NCBI GenBank assembly: GCA_963082875.1
Contig: OY720103.1
Location: 11,842,001 to 11,906,000, forward strand
DNA length: 64,000 nt
Direction of reading: 5' to 3'
From: Corella eumyota
Taxonomy: Eukaryota; Chordata; Ascidiacea; Phlebobranchia; Corellidae
The translations under genes and the position numbers were made by a program. Below are positions 12,101-22,429 of this stretch, one piece after another. Each line of letters opens with the position of its first letter. Positions within the stretch are counted from its first letter, which is position 1. Under the pieces are notes generated by a model that was not told the origin of the DNA, did not search any database, and was given only the letters and a program-made list of their open reading frames with translations.

Positions 12101-15100
12101 GCACGCCTGGTTACTTAAAAAAATGTGCACGTGCAGTACTGACGCCTAAAACACGCTAACATATGATTGGTTTGACTGTGCTCTGTTTAACCAGCGTAGT
12201 GTAGTGGTTAAGACACTTGGCTTCGCTACATAAAGTCTTGTGTTTGATCTCTACTACTCTCATGCTGTAGCGCCTTTGAACAAGGAGCTATAAAAGGTAT
12301 AAACCTCTGCTAAGACAACAACTGGATTCTCTGGGTTCAGGTTGTAAAGTTAACCTTTTAACATTAAGGATAAATGGATATAAAAAAATTAAATTGTTTT
12401 AAAGGTTTGTGGAGTTAAAGGAATGGCTGACGTTGAAGATTTTGATTTAAACCCCGACCAATATTCAGCAACAGATTTTAACATCGACGATAATAACGAT
12501 AACGAGAAAATATCAGAATCAAAATCACATTTTAATCACTCTGACAATCCAATCAACCTAACACAACCGAAACGAACGTACAACACTCTACAATCACCCA
12601 AGTTTAAAGTTTCAAAACCCAACATCAGAACTTTCTTGACATCATCGCATTTTAACTCAATCACAGCCGATGATCTTGCGATGTTGGCCAAAGTACAAAG
12701 AACACGGAAAACCTCTCAAACCACCGAGAAGAAAGATGAATATATGAGATTAAATGATCAATCTAAGGAGAGAAAAGTCCCCGCATCCAGGATTGGGAGG
12801 ATTGCAACTTTTGGAGGTATTTTGGGAAGTTTTTTTATTTTAGTAAAATGTTAATTTTTTGGGTCACTTGTTTTTTGTATATATCTTTTTCCTCGATGTG
12901 AGAAAGTCGAATGCGTTACTTTAACATAGAGTTACATCAGTTACTTCGACGCAGTCTTTGGTTGTCTGTGGCTGTTTGGGATATTATAGATTATAATTGG
13001 CCGATAATTATGCTGTTGATTAAGTGTTGGCTCAGCAGGAGTTTATACCGTTTATAGCGTCTTACATAAGAGCGCTAAAGCATGAGGTCAGTGGGGATTG
13101 AATCCACGACCCCATGTGTTATGTAGCAAGTGTTTTTACCACTATACCACGCTGTCGACCAGTTACGATCCTTTACAAAGACTGCTTTTACTGCTCTATT
13201 TGCTCTAATGTTTAATTAACTGATGTTTATGTAGGTTTAGCTGCTGAGTTAGCTGTTGGAACTGTTACAGATATGGCAAAAAAGTCGTTGGGTTTTGCTG
13301 GTAAGATTTTTGATATTTTAACTTAATGTTTATATTAAAAATAATATTATTTTTGCAACGATATTGTTAATAATATTTTATAGATAGTAAAGACTCCTTG
13401 TCATCCAACAAATTCTTGAGTGAAGCCAACTTAGCTCGAGTGGTCAACACTTTATGTAGAGTAAGGGGAGCTGCTTTAAAGTTGGGCCAAATGCTTAGTA
13501 TTCAAGGTAAGGTTAAATGTAGAGTGAAGAGGTTGAAACTATTATGTGTTGAGTATGTATTAATTAATTATCGGGGAATTATAATCAATAATATCCAAAC
13601 TGGCAAAGTCACCTGGAAGACTGGGTTGGGGTGACAACTGTTACTCCGTGTTTAAGTTGTGAATTCGACCTTCCCACATCGAGGATAAAATTATATAATA
13701 AAACTGATTTAGTTGTTGTTCAGATGTAATTTTTACCCAGGTATTTGTAGTGAAATGTGATCACTGTAAATTAAAAATGAGTTTTTATTAATATTTGTTT
13801 TAAGATGACTCGGTGGTGGATCCTGAATTGTTGAAAATATTTGAAAGAGTTCGACAGAGCGCAGATTTTATGCCAGCTTATCAAATGAAGGTGATTTTCC
13901 TTATCAGCAACTTAATTGTCGGATTGTCAACTATTGTTAAAAACTAAAAATCAAACCCAGGTTCTTAAACTTAACCTGGTTTTTACCTGAGATTGGAATC
14001 AAACCCAGGATCTTTAGCTCCCAGTTTTTTTGATAATGTTATAACTTAGCAGCTTTAACTTAGCAGAGGAATGTTTAAAAACATAGTTTCCAGAATTCCA
14101 ACCGATATTATTTTTGTTGAAGAAAGTCTTGGTGGAAGAGTTTGGGGAGAAGTGGAGGAACTTGGTTCGAGAATTTGACGACAAACCATTTGCTGCAGCT
14201 TCTATTGGTCAGGTTGTTCTTCAAATATTTTAAATAATTTAAATTAAAAAAAAAATTACTCAAAATTTAAAATTTATAACCCTGTTATATTGAGGATAAC
14301 TTTTATTTTAAGGTTCATCGAGCAGTGCTGCATAATGGCCAGGAGGTGGCGATAAAGATCCAGTATCCCGGTGTTGCCAACAGTATCGACAGCGACATTA
14401 ATAATTTGGTAACGCTGCTCAAATTCTGGGACATTTTTCCAAAGCGTGAGTTGTATTTTTAAAGATTAAAATTGAATCGTTGTTAAATTAACATGAGTTA
14501 AAAATAAATTATCTAATTCTCTCTTGTACTTTATGGTTCTTGCTAATTTTCTCTTGTATTTTATGGTCCTCGTTAATTCTCTCTCGTACTTTACGGTCCT
14601 CGCTAGTCGCTAATTCTCTCTTGTACTTTATGGTTCTCGGAATAAACTTAGGACTGTAAAATACGAAAGTTTTCTACGATAAATTCTTAAAATAATCTAC
14701 TTTAAAATATTGTGATTAATATTTAAAATATTAGTTATAAGGTAACCTGATCATTTGTTTTTATGAATACACAGAAATGTATATGGAGAAGTTTATAGAT
14801 GTGGCAAGGAAGGAGCTAGCATGGGAATGTGATTACATCAGGGAAGCCAAATATTTAAACAAGTTCAGGTTCTCTTCAATTACTGCAGAAAATTATGTTT
14901 TGGAATTAAATCCCAAGTTGACTTTTTTATATTATTTATCCTCGATGTGGAAAGGTCGACTTCACAACCTAAACATAGAGTAACATCAGTTACCCTGACC
15001 CAGTTTAAGTTGCCTTTGCCAGTTTGCGATATAATAGATTGCAATTGTCTGATATTTAAGCTGCTGATTAGGTGTTGGCTCAGCAGAAGTTTATACCGTT

Positions 15101-16309
15101 TATACCGCCTAACGTAAGGGCGATATAGCATGAAAGCAGTGGGGATTGAACCCCAGGCCTCATGTAGTAAAGCCAAGTTTTCTAACCACTATAACATGTC
15201 AACAATAACTAATTTTACCTTCTTTAGAATTTTTGTTAAATTAGTTAAAGCAGTTTTAACTTGAAATAATAAACCTTCCATATTCTTATACTAGAGATGC
15301 TTTAAAAGACGAGGAAATATACGGAGTTCCACAAATTATCCCTCAATTGAGTGGAAAAAGGGTGTTAACCACTCAGTTAGTTAGTGGGTTGAGTATAGAT
15401 CAACTAACAACACTCGATCAAGATGAGAGAGATTATGTGAGTGACTTTAATTTATTTATTGACTGCAAAGTCTAAACCTAAACTTTTATGATAAAACTGT
15501 GATATGTAATTAACTTACATCATGTGATTATTAAACTGCTGATTAATTTTGGACTAAAGTAGGGTCTGAAATCAAACTTGGAAGCAGTGGGGCTTAAACT
15601 CAGGACCCCATGTGCTAACCCATTATGAAAGGATTGAGATTGTAATTGGCAGCATGGTGTAGTGGTCAGAACACTTGGCTTTACAACATGATGTCCTGGG
15701 TTTAATCCCCACTGCTCTCATGCTGTAGCGCCTTGAGTAAGTGCTATAAACGATATAAACTTCTGTTAAGCCAATTCCTAATTAACAGATTATCTATAGG
15801 CAATTATAATCTATAATATTCCAAACTGTTAAAAGCAACTCGAGACTGGGTCAGGGTAACTGATGTTACTCTATGTTTAAGTCATGAAATCGACCTTTCT
15901 ACATCAAGAATAAATAAATGTAAAAAAATTATATTAACCTAATTCTTGCTTTTAAGTATGACAATTAATTCTACTATTAACTTAAAACTATTACCTTACT
16001 TGCCCTAACTCTAAAACTATATAATCTATAACAACTATTACCAATATTAACTTAGATTAAAACTGACCTATATTGCTCTGTAATGGTGGTAACAATTGTT
16101 ATAGTTATAGTGGTTATGGATTTTAAATGTAGTATAAGATGTTGTATGTTAATGTGTTTAACTATTTGTTGTGTGTTTCAATATTTTCCTTATTTTTAAA
16201 GATCTCTGCTGCAGTGTTAAGGTTGGTTTTAAAAGAGATCTTTGAGTTCAAATGCATGCAAACCGATCCAAATTGGGCCAATTTTCTCTACAACCAAAAC
16301 CAACAAAAG
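6159..16309 (+). CDS. COQ8A: COQ8A 5' partial copy (ten exons, lacks DFG and C-terminus)
   Basis: Exons A-J: 6159-6302, 12405-12816, 13235-13300, 13384-13506, 13805-13890, 14123-14212, 14313-14445, 14775-14868, 15295-15436, 16202-16309. All frames are open and all junctions keep phase. COQ8A is an atypical UbiB-family kinase-like ATPase that supports coenzyme Q synthesis at the mitochondrial inner membrane. Visible motifs: an N-terminal stretch ending [11 protein letters not shown], the KxGQ motif (ALKLGQMLS), the Ala-rich loop (PFAAASIGQ), the ATP lysine (VAIKIQYPG), the helix [12 protein letters not shown] and the catalytic loop QTDPNWANF. The next exons, with DFG and the C-terminal lobe, are absent: homology to unit 2 ends at a SINE near 16396. 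Unspliced read-through after exon J adds only VLKN and a stop, giving about 470 aa. It keeps Gly in RIGR and Phe in EIFEF, as in human; copy 2 does not. Either a truncated paralogue or a 5' part that can splice to exons at 30740 and 31195. Confidence 0.85.
6722..6905 (-). mobile_element. SINE fragment inside the DNA transposon
   Basis: Reverse-oriented tail and body of the common tRNA-headed SINE (gatgtgagaaag, aacatagagtaacatcag, ttgcccgataat, gtttataccgtttatagcg). It lies just inside the left TTGGCACA cluster, so it was carried in or inserted later. Confidence 0.75.
6906..9585. other. AT-rich interior of the transposon
   Basis: About 2.7 kb with no convincing gene. A short open stretch at 8102-8233, starting ATG and ending at a gtaaat donor-like site, could be an exon of a lost transposase or chance; nothing in it is recognisable. 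Confidence 0.4.
9590..11620. repeat. 159-170 bp tandem array carrying TTGGCACA
   Basis: About ten tandem monomers, recognised by cttaaaacatatcattaccc near 10072, 10242, 10400, 10560, 10719, 10889, 11048, 11207 and 11375. Spacings alternate between about 159 and 170 bp. Each monomer holds three or four copies of the ttggcaca motif, the same motif that is clustered at both transposon ends. Confidence 0.85.
12190..12392 (+). mobile_element. SINE, internally deleted, COQ8A intron 1 (unit 1)
   Basis: tRNA-like head with A-box region (gtgtagtggttaagac) and degenerate B box, then a shortened body and tail, ending about 13 bp before exon B. Shared with unit 2 (24441-24660), so older than the duplication. 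Confidence 0.8.
12880..13161 (-). mobile_element. SINE, near full length, COQ8A intron 2 (unit 1)
   Basis: Reverse-oriented copy running from the tail (cctcgatgtgagaaagtcga) to the head (accactataccacgctg). Shared with 25163-25440. Confidence 0.85.
13565..13695 (+). mobile_element. SINE 3' remnant, COQ8A intron 4 (unit 1)
   Basis: Only body and tail remain. Unit 2 keeps the full element at 25876-26150, so unit 1 lost the head by deletion. Confidence 0.8.
13940..14035. repeat. Progenitor 48-bp motif, COQ8A intron 5 (unit 1)
   Basis: One to two copies of cttaacctggtttttacctg plus agattggaatcaaacccagg. The same place in unit 2 holds about 30 tandem copies (26397-27812). Confidence 0.85.
14515..14645. 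repeat. 30-bp minisatellite, about 4 copies, COQ8A intron 7 (unit 1)
   Basis: Unit ctaattctctcttgtacttt plus atggtccttg. Expanded to about 14 copies in unit 2 (28270-28695). Confidence 0.85.
14932..15200 (-). mobile_element. SINE, COQ8A intron 8 (unit 1)
   Basis: Reverse copy, tail at left (tcctcgatgtggaaaggtcg), head at right. Shared with unit 2 at 28983-29255. Confidence 0.85.
15535..15635 (-). mobile_element. SINE fragment, COQ8A intron 9 (unit 1)
   Basis: Short reverse fragment with ctgctgatta and aagcagtggggcttaaactc; shared with 29590-29695. Confidence 0.6.
15648..15930 (+). mobile_element. SINE, near full length, COQ8A intron 9 (unit 1)
   Basis: Forward copy with A-box region (tggtgtagtggtcagaac), B-box-like gggtttaatcc, the conserved body and the tail. 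Shared with 29706-29990. Confidence 0.9.
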
Positions 16310-16396
16310 GTTCTTAAAAATTAACTTTTCTTTTTAGATAAAATAAACACCATTGCTGGTAATTATAAAGAACACAATAACTAATATCATAATTTG

Positions 16397-16510
16397 AGTG
16401 CTGGCTCAGCAAGTGTTTACGCCGTTTATAGCACCTTACTCTAGGGCGCTACAGCATGAAAGCAGTTGGGATTAAACCCATTGCCTCATGTAGTGTAAAA
16501 TACATTAGGT
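16397..16510 (-). mobile_element. SINE fragment at the unit 1 breakpoint
   Basis: Reverse SINE part starting gagtgctggctcagc. Up to about 16396 the sequence matches unit 2; after it unit 2 instead has a forward SINE (30462). The duplication end therefore lies in or at a SINE. Confidence 0.75.
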
Positions 16511-17184
16511 TTAGGGTGTTATGCCGGCCTTTATTAAATCGGTAATACAATATGAAAAGAACGACACATAGATAATAAAATAATGAAACCCTTTCATAGC
16601 GACAAAACATAGCTTGGTGCTATATTGCGTTTAAAATTGGATAACGCGCCGTTTAAGAGTTGAATTTAATTAAACAACTTGATATAGTTTTGCATAATGT
16701 TTAATTAATGAAATTGAAAAAATTAATTATTTCTTGTAAAGAATAGGTTTTAAAATAAACTCAATATATAAAAATACTTTTTTATTTATTTTTGATTTAA
16801 AAAAAACTGTTGCAATTCGTTTTTTTTTAAACTTGTTTTCGTAAAGTTATCTAAAAAAATCCAACTTCCTTTATACCAAGAACCATGGATGCTAAAATAG
16901 ATTTCATTAACTGACTCATGAGGGTTATAAATAGATTTTAAAAGTTAAGGGAAATTTTTATGTTATACATTCAATATACAATCAACTTTGCTCACAATAC
17001 ACGCATTGTATTAGCAGACAATCAACTGATTGTTAAATAATAAACGTGATACTTGCAAATTTTCATGTTTGGTCGCAATACACGAAACATCTCGCAACAC
17101 AAGCGGTTCTTATTTTTACAAAACATAGATACAAAACTCAATGTATGTGACGTCATAATTAGTGCACTGCCCGAAAAATTTCTT
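16511..17184. other. Inter-unit spacer
   Basis: AT-rich, no gene seen. It contains one tgacgtca CRE-like octamer at about 17147. Confidence 0.5.
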
Positions 17185-17480
17185 TTCTTTACCACTACAC
17201 CACAAGTGTTCTTACTACTACACCAAGCTGCTAGCCAGTTCCTTTACAAAGACTGCTTTTAATGCCCCATTTGCTTCACTAGTTTTATTGTTAAAAACTA
17301 GTTTTATTGCTAGCCAGTTATTATATTTAACAAAGACTGCTTTTAGTGCCCCATTTGCTCTAATGTTTAATCAACTGATGTTTATGTAGGTTTAGCTGCT
17401 GAGTTAGCTGTTGGAACTGTTACAGATATGGCAAAAAAGTCTTTGGGTTTTGCTGGTGAGATTTTTAATGCTTATTAGGT
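17185..17480 (+). pseudogene. Orphan third copy of COQ8A exon C with its upstream intron
   Basis: A SINE-head remnant (ttcttactactacaccaagc) and intron sequence lead to a 66-nt exon at 17390-17455 with intact acceptor (ttatgtag) and donor (gtgaga). It encodes the same peptide as the corresponding exon of COQ8A copy 1 ([16 protein letters not shown]). No other COQ8A exon is nearby, so it is a fragment from the same duplication history. Confidence 0.85.
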
Positions 17481-17841
17481 TAGTGGGTTACTGTTTAAAA
17501 AATATTTGTTCTTGTAAGTTTAATTTTAATTTAAATTCTAATAATTTTAAAAATTTTAAGATATCTTTAGTATGAAGTTTTTACCCTCCACCACTAGGTT
17601 ACGTTAGAGGATCATATTATTGGTAAAATTTTATTTTATGTTTAGACATTATTAGAAAGGTCCCATCGTGGAATTCTTCTATTTACCCCACTATGAAGCC
17701 CCAAAATTAAGGGTCAGTAGATTTATATTTGTGGGTGAACTTTGGTTTGATTTTTTTGTTTGCTTTACTTTTATATAAAAGACCATCTTAACATGGTTCT
17801 TTATTTAATTGGTGATACTATCTTAATATATTGGTTGTTAG

Positions 17842-17971
17842 GTTTGCACTATCTAGTGGTGATGTCAGTGATGTTGCTATCGACGTTGTTGTGTGCGATC
17901 ATGTGAAACATATGGAAGGATGCAACAAATACAAGTTTTCACGGCAACACTGGGCTTTTAATTCCTTATAA
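17842..17971 (+). other. Possible orphan terminal exon
   Basis: After an acceptor (ttggttgttag) an open frame reads from TTT 17843 to TAA 17969-17971, including DVAIDVVVCDHVKHMEGC and ending RQHWAFNSL. Its composition is more coding-like than the surroundings. No family recognised and no partner exons found; it could be the last exon of a gene that belongs left of the duplicated unit. Confidence 0.3.
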
Positions 17972-18129
17972 GGTAGATGTTGTTATTGTTAATTATAATT
18001 TTGGATAAATAATTTGTTGATTGATTTTAGCTAAAACATAATTTAAATAAAATCAATTTTTATGTGGTTTGTTTGTTATGTGGAACTTGAGTTGGATTTA
18101 TGTTGGGTTGTTTATACCAATAATTATAT

Positions 18130-18715
18130 TTGCAACATTTTGTTTTATTTAAATCTTGAAAATTTGTATTTTTATGATTTTTTTTTGATTGTTAAAAGTT
18201 TGTTGATAAACTTAACTTAAAATTTACAGAATTTTGTTTGTTGGTTTTCTTTGGTAAAACCGATTAAATTTGTACAAGAAATTGATTTTTGCAGTGAAAA
18301 TATTGAACAAAGTAAAAGATTAAATCACAATTTAAGTGAATATGACCTAGGGGCATTTACTATAATAAACAAAAACACAAAAATCAAGTTAGCTGTAATT
18401 TAAGTTTGACAAATTCCTTCATATTTTCAGATTGCCTTTTTCTAATTGTTTTTACATTTAGAAGCAAATGCTGTAGGGCTGGAATGGCATATTGATTACT
18501 AGGCCAGAGTGGTTAAGAGATATAAAATACTTTTCATTATATATAAGACATTAAAGTTTATGGATCACTTGTATTTATGGAATGAAGTACAAGGGAGAAT
18601 TAGCACCTTAGAGTACAAAGAAGAATTAGCACCTTGGAGTACAAAGGAGAATTAGCATTTATTTAGGCTTATTTTCTGGGAATAAAAGAACACTTTTTTG
18701 TATATTTCTTTAGGT
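18130..18715. other. Unit 2 left end
   Basis: Start of the second duplicated unit, matching bases 1-590 with few differences. No gene seen. Confidence 0.7.
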
Positions 18716-18719
18716 GGCC

Positions 18720-19410
18720 AGACATTTGAACCCATTACATCTGAACTCCTTCAAACTTAACCCCTTTATTTAAACCCCTTTATTTGAACCCCTTACATCT
18801 AAACCCCTTCATTTGAACCCCTTTATTTAAACCCCTTTTTGAATCCCTTACATCTAAATCCCTGACATCTAAACCCCTTTATTTAAACCCCTTTATTTAA
18901 ACTCTTTCATTTAAACCCCCTTTTGAACCCCTTACATTTAAACTCCTTTATTTAAACCTCTTACATCTGAAACTCCTTTATTTAATCTCTCTTATTTAAA
19001 CCCTTTCATTTGAACCCCTTACATTAGAACCCACTTATTTAAACCCCTTTATTTAAACCCCTTACATCTAAATCCCTGACATCTAAACCCCTTCATTTGA
19101 ACCCCTTTATTTAAACCCCTTTTTGAATCCCTTACATCTAAATCCCTGACATCTAAACCTCTTCATTTAAACCCCTTTATTTAAACCCCTTTATTTAAAC
19201 TCCTTCATTTAAACCCCCTTTTGAACCCCTTACATTTAAACTCCTTTATTTAATCTCTCTTATTTAAACCCTTTCATTTGTTCCCCTTTACTTAAACTTC
19301 TTACATCAGAACCTCTTCATTTGAACCCCTTTATTTAAACCCCTGGCAACTGAACCCCATACATCTAACCCCTTTATTTAAACCCCTTTATCTAAACCCC
19401 TTCATTTGAA
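18720..19410. repeat. 14-15 bp minisatellite upstream of collagen-discoidin copy 2
   Basis: Longer allele of the 596-1095 array, with an internal segment (cccttacatctaaatccctg) repeated more often. Confidence 0.85.
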
Positions 19411-19586
19411 CCCCTTTGTACAAGAGTGTTTGGTAAGGACTGTAAACTACAAGTGATTCAAGTTAATAACTTAAACAAAAATTTAAAATTGCAATAATTG
19501 GTAAATAAAACTTAATCTTAAATAAACTTAAATTTACTGTTATATAATTTGTAGTAAGAAATAAAACTTACTTGATTGTTGTTAAA

Positions 19587-21948
19587 ATGAGTTTAAAAAT
19601 TGTTTTGATTTTGTGCTTCTGGTTCTGCTTAGCTGCATCTGTGAAAAAAAAAGTTTGTTTAACCGTGCCCCCCAACGACCCCACTTTTATGAGGTCAGCA
19701 GAGCAGGGGAGACCGGGCAAGCTTGGGCCGGCTGGTGAGAAGGGTCAGCAAGGTTTAAGGGGTAAAATTGGGGGTCCTGGCCTCAAAGGTGAGCAAGGGT
19801 TGAGGGGTAAGATTGGCCCCATAGGTTCCAAGGGTGAAATTGGGGCAATTGGGGGTCCTGGTGTGAGGGGTAGGCAAGGGTTGAGGGGTAAGATTGGCCC
19901 CATAGGTCCCAAGGGTGAAATTGGGTCAATGGGAGGGCCTGGCCCAAAAGGTGAGCAAGGAAGGGGTTTAATTGGCCCCATAGGTCCCAAGGGTGAAGCT
20001 GGGGCAATTGGAGGTCCTGGAGTGAGGGGTAAGCAAGGTTTGGTGGGTAAGATTGGCCCCATAGGTCCGAAGGGGTCAGTTGGGGCTACTGGAGAGTGTT
20101 CTTGTGATGGGGAGGTTGTGTCGGAGATGGAAAAAATACTCCCTCAATTAAAAGGTATCTTAGTTACTAAAATAAAACTATTTAAAAATAATTAACTTTA
20201 GAAATTAACTTTTTTGAAGTTATTAACATTTTTTTTATATCAACTAGTATACCCACTACAGTGGTATTTTTAAAGTCTTTATTGTATTATTTTAGTGTTT
20301 ATTTAAATTAATATTTATTTCAAAGATATTAGATCCACTAAACGTTATCTATATTGTCCACTAATCTCCATTTTATATAACATAAACAATCAGTTTCAAA
20401 TTAATGTTGAATGCTGATTAAAATGTTAATTACCTGTAATATACTGATTTGTTAACAACCATGCTAAAATGGTAAAAAATAGACTTCAAGTTTTTTAATT
20501 TATAAAAACTTAGGAAATCACAGCTACAGAATACTAGATATTTTGAAATATATATTTTAAATTTTTGCAGTTTTTACTTTGTGAAACTTAATAACAAAAA
20601 TCATAACTAATAGTTTAAATAAACAACATTTGCATGTTATTAAAAAACATAACCCAACTTGACCCTTTTTACTTTAAAACTTGACCTTCAACCTTCTTAG
20701 AAACTTAACCTTTTTACATTAGAAGTTATTTGAAGGTCAAAAAAATCATGTGTTTTTTTTAAATAAATAAATACTGGCACAATAAATTATTTGGTTAATT
20801 TTTTTTTATTAAGAGTCTAAAAAAAATTTTGATTTAAAATACTTTTAGTTGGTGCATGTGGACTGGGGTTAAAAGATGGGAGAATACGGGATAGTGACAT
20901 CACAGCTAGTTCTTATTATAGCAGCAGCTACTTACCACATACAGCAAGGTTGGATGCTTATACCAGGGGTTGGTTACCTAATCAATGTGAGTTGTTGGAA
21001 TTATTTGCTATCTTATAATAAAGTTTCACAGCTTTTGTAATTAGTGAAAAATAAACATTAACATTGTTTTAATTAATAGCCAGGGTTGGGGAATGGATCC
21101 AAATTGACCTCAAGAGATCAACTGGAGTGACAGGAGTTGTGACACAAGGAAGAAGTACCTTTTTTTTATCTGGTTGGGTCACAAGCTTTAAGATATCGTA
21201 TGGGTCCAGTACATCAGATATGCGGTTCATCCAAAATAATGGAAATGATCTGGTAAGCTTAATTTTGAAAAGAAAATGTAATAAAAAAAAAACTTATCCC
21301 AAATTTGTTTTTTATTTCTACCAATTATTGCAATAATTATTTTCTTATTTGTGTAAATTGATTTAAAAAATTATTTTATTAAAAATGTTTTATTGATATT
21401 TTCTAAAACTTTTAAGCGGTGTTTGTTGTTTACAAGCTAGATGACAATAACCAAGTTATACAAAGCATTGTTTAAACAATCACTATTCTAATCGTTTTGT
21501 GATGTCATAGATAATTCCTTAATTTTATTATTCGGCGTTTTTAACGTTAAGTTAAATGAAAAGCGATGAACAACGCGACATCAATAAAGTTTAAAAGTTA
21601 AATTTTAGTGATTAATATTTTAAGTAAAAGTTACTTTAATATCATTGAGTTTATTATTATATTTGACGACTATATACCTCACTGTTTTAAGTTTCCCTAT
21701 AACGTAACGTGAGACCTGTCGTGTGAACAGGCCTTTATACACCGATATCATTCAATATTTTGATGGTTATAAAATCAAATCTAGTATATTAAACCTAACT
21801 CTTTATAAAGGTATTTGTTGGTAACGAAGATAGAAATGGTCACAAGTTGAACAACTTTCCTCAACCTATAAGTGCTCGCTATGTTCGATTGTATCCACAA
21901 ACCTGGTATAGTTTTCCCATTCTTCGCATGGAGCTTTTATCTTGCTAG
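19587..21948 (+). CDS. Collagen-like plus F5/8-type C (discoidin) secreted protein, copy 2
   Basis: Four exons, 19587-20154, 20849-20986, 21080-21252 and 21811-21948 (TAG at 21946), give an open 338-aa protein. Order: signal peptide (about residues 1-19), collagen Gly-X-Y region (about 27-165) with one interruption at GEQGRGLIG, a short CSC plus helical neck (SEMEKILPQLKG), then an F5/8 C domain from Cys193 to the C-terminal Cys338. These two cysteines are the usual disulfide pair closing this fold. Domain landmarks are RIRDSDITASS, WIQIDL, GVVTQG, WVTSFKISYG and ARYVRLYPQTW. It is probably secreted and trimeric, with the discoidin head binding sugar, lipid or matrix; the ligand is unknown. 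About 60 bp just upstream of the ATG present in copy 1 is missing here, so the two promoters or 5' leaders differ. Confidence 0.85.
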
Positions 21949-22429
21949 TAATCACATATTTTCATTTGCCAAATAATTTGAATTCTTATTTGTTAATTAC
22001 CAATATTTGACTATCTAATTAATTATTTAAACTTATAAACTATTTAATACTTTTAGAATTTTAATTAACAATAAATATTTTGTGTGATTTTAATTAAATC
22101 TATCAATAAAATTCTGTAAATTTTAGTGAATGGTACAAACAAACTTAACAAAAAGTTAACAAAGTTAATAAAAGAAATTAGAACTATTATGGTTGTAGTA
22201 GTTGGGTTTATTGAATGTGTGAATAAACAATATGTAAGAGGCCAAGCACTTCTCCGTACGTGGATATTCATTGGTTTTATAAGCGCGTCTGATCAGCTTG
22301 TAGTGCCTTTAGGCCGATAGCTTTGATCGACTGTTCGCTTTTTTGAATATCGGATCACCTACGCTATGGCAGCAACTGTTTTCCCCTTGAATTATGGCAC
22401 AGTTTTAGTATTCGGAGTTTTGCCTTAGT

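Larger units (their letters stand above)
6403..12170. mobile_element. Small TIR element, unit 1 copy, split by a larger insertion
   Basis: Same element as 24180-24420. The left terminus (ctagtctggaaagtagggca) and flank gtctgactg are present at 6403. The right end keeps gattgg followed by tttgactg at 12171, but its inner part differs from the unit 2 copy. The 5.6 kb TTGGCACA element sits inside it. Confidence 0.6.

Noticed and set aside
15645-15720. Additional exon of COQ8A between exons I and J
   Set aside because: The sequence is SINE head, shared with many other introns; exon I to J joins directly in phase.
19745-20062. Minus-strand proline-rich frames opposite the collagen exon
   Set aside because: Antisense shadow of Gly-X-Y codons (GGN and CCN complement); the plus strand has signal peptide, splicing and domain support.
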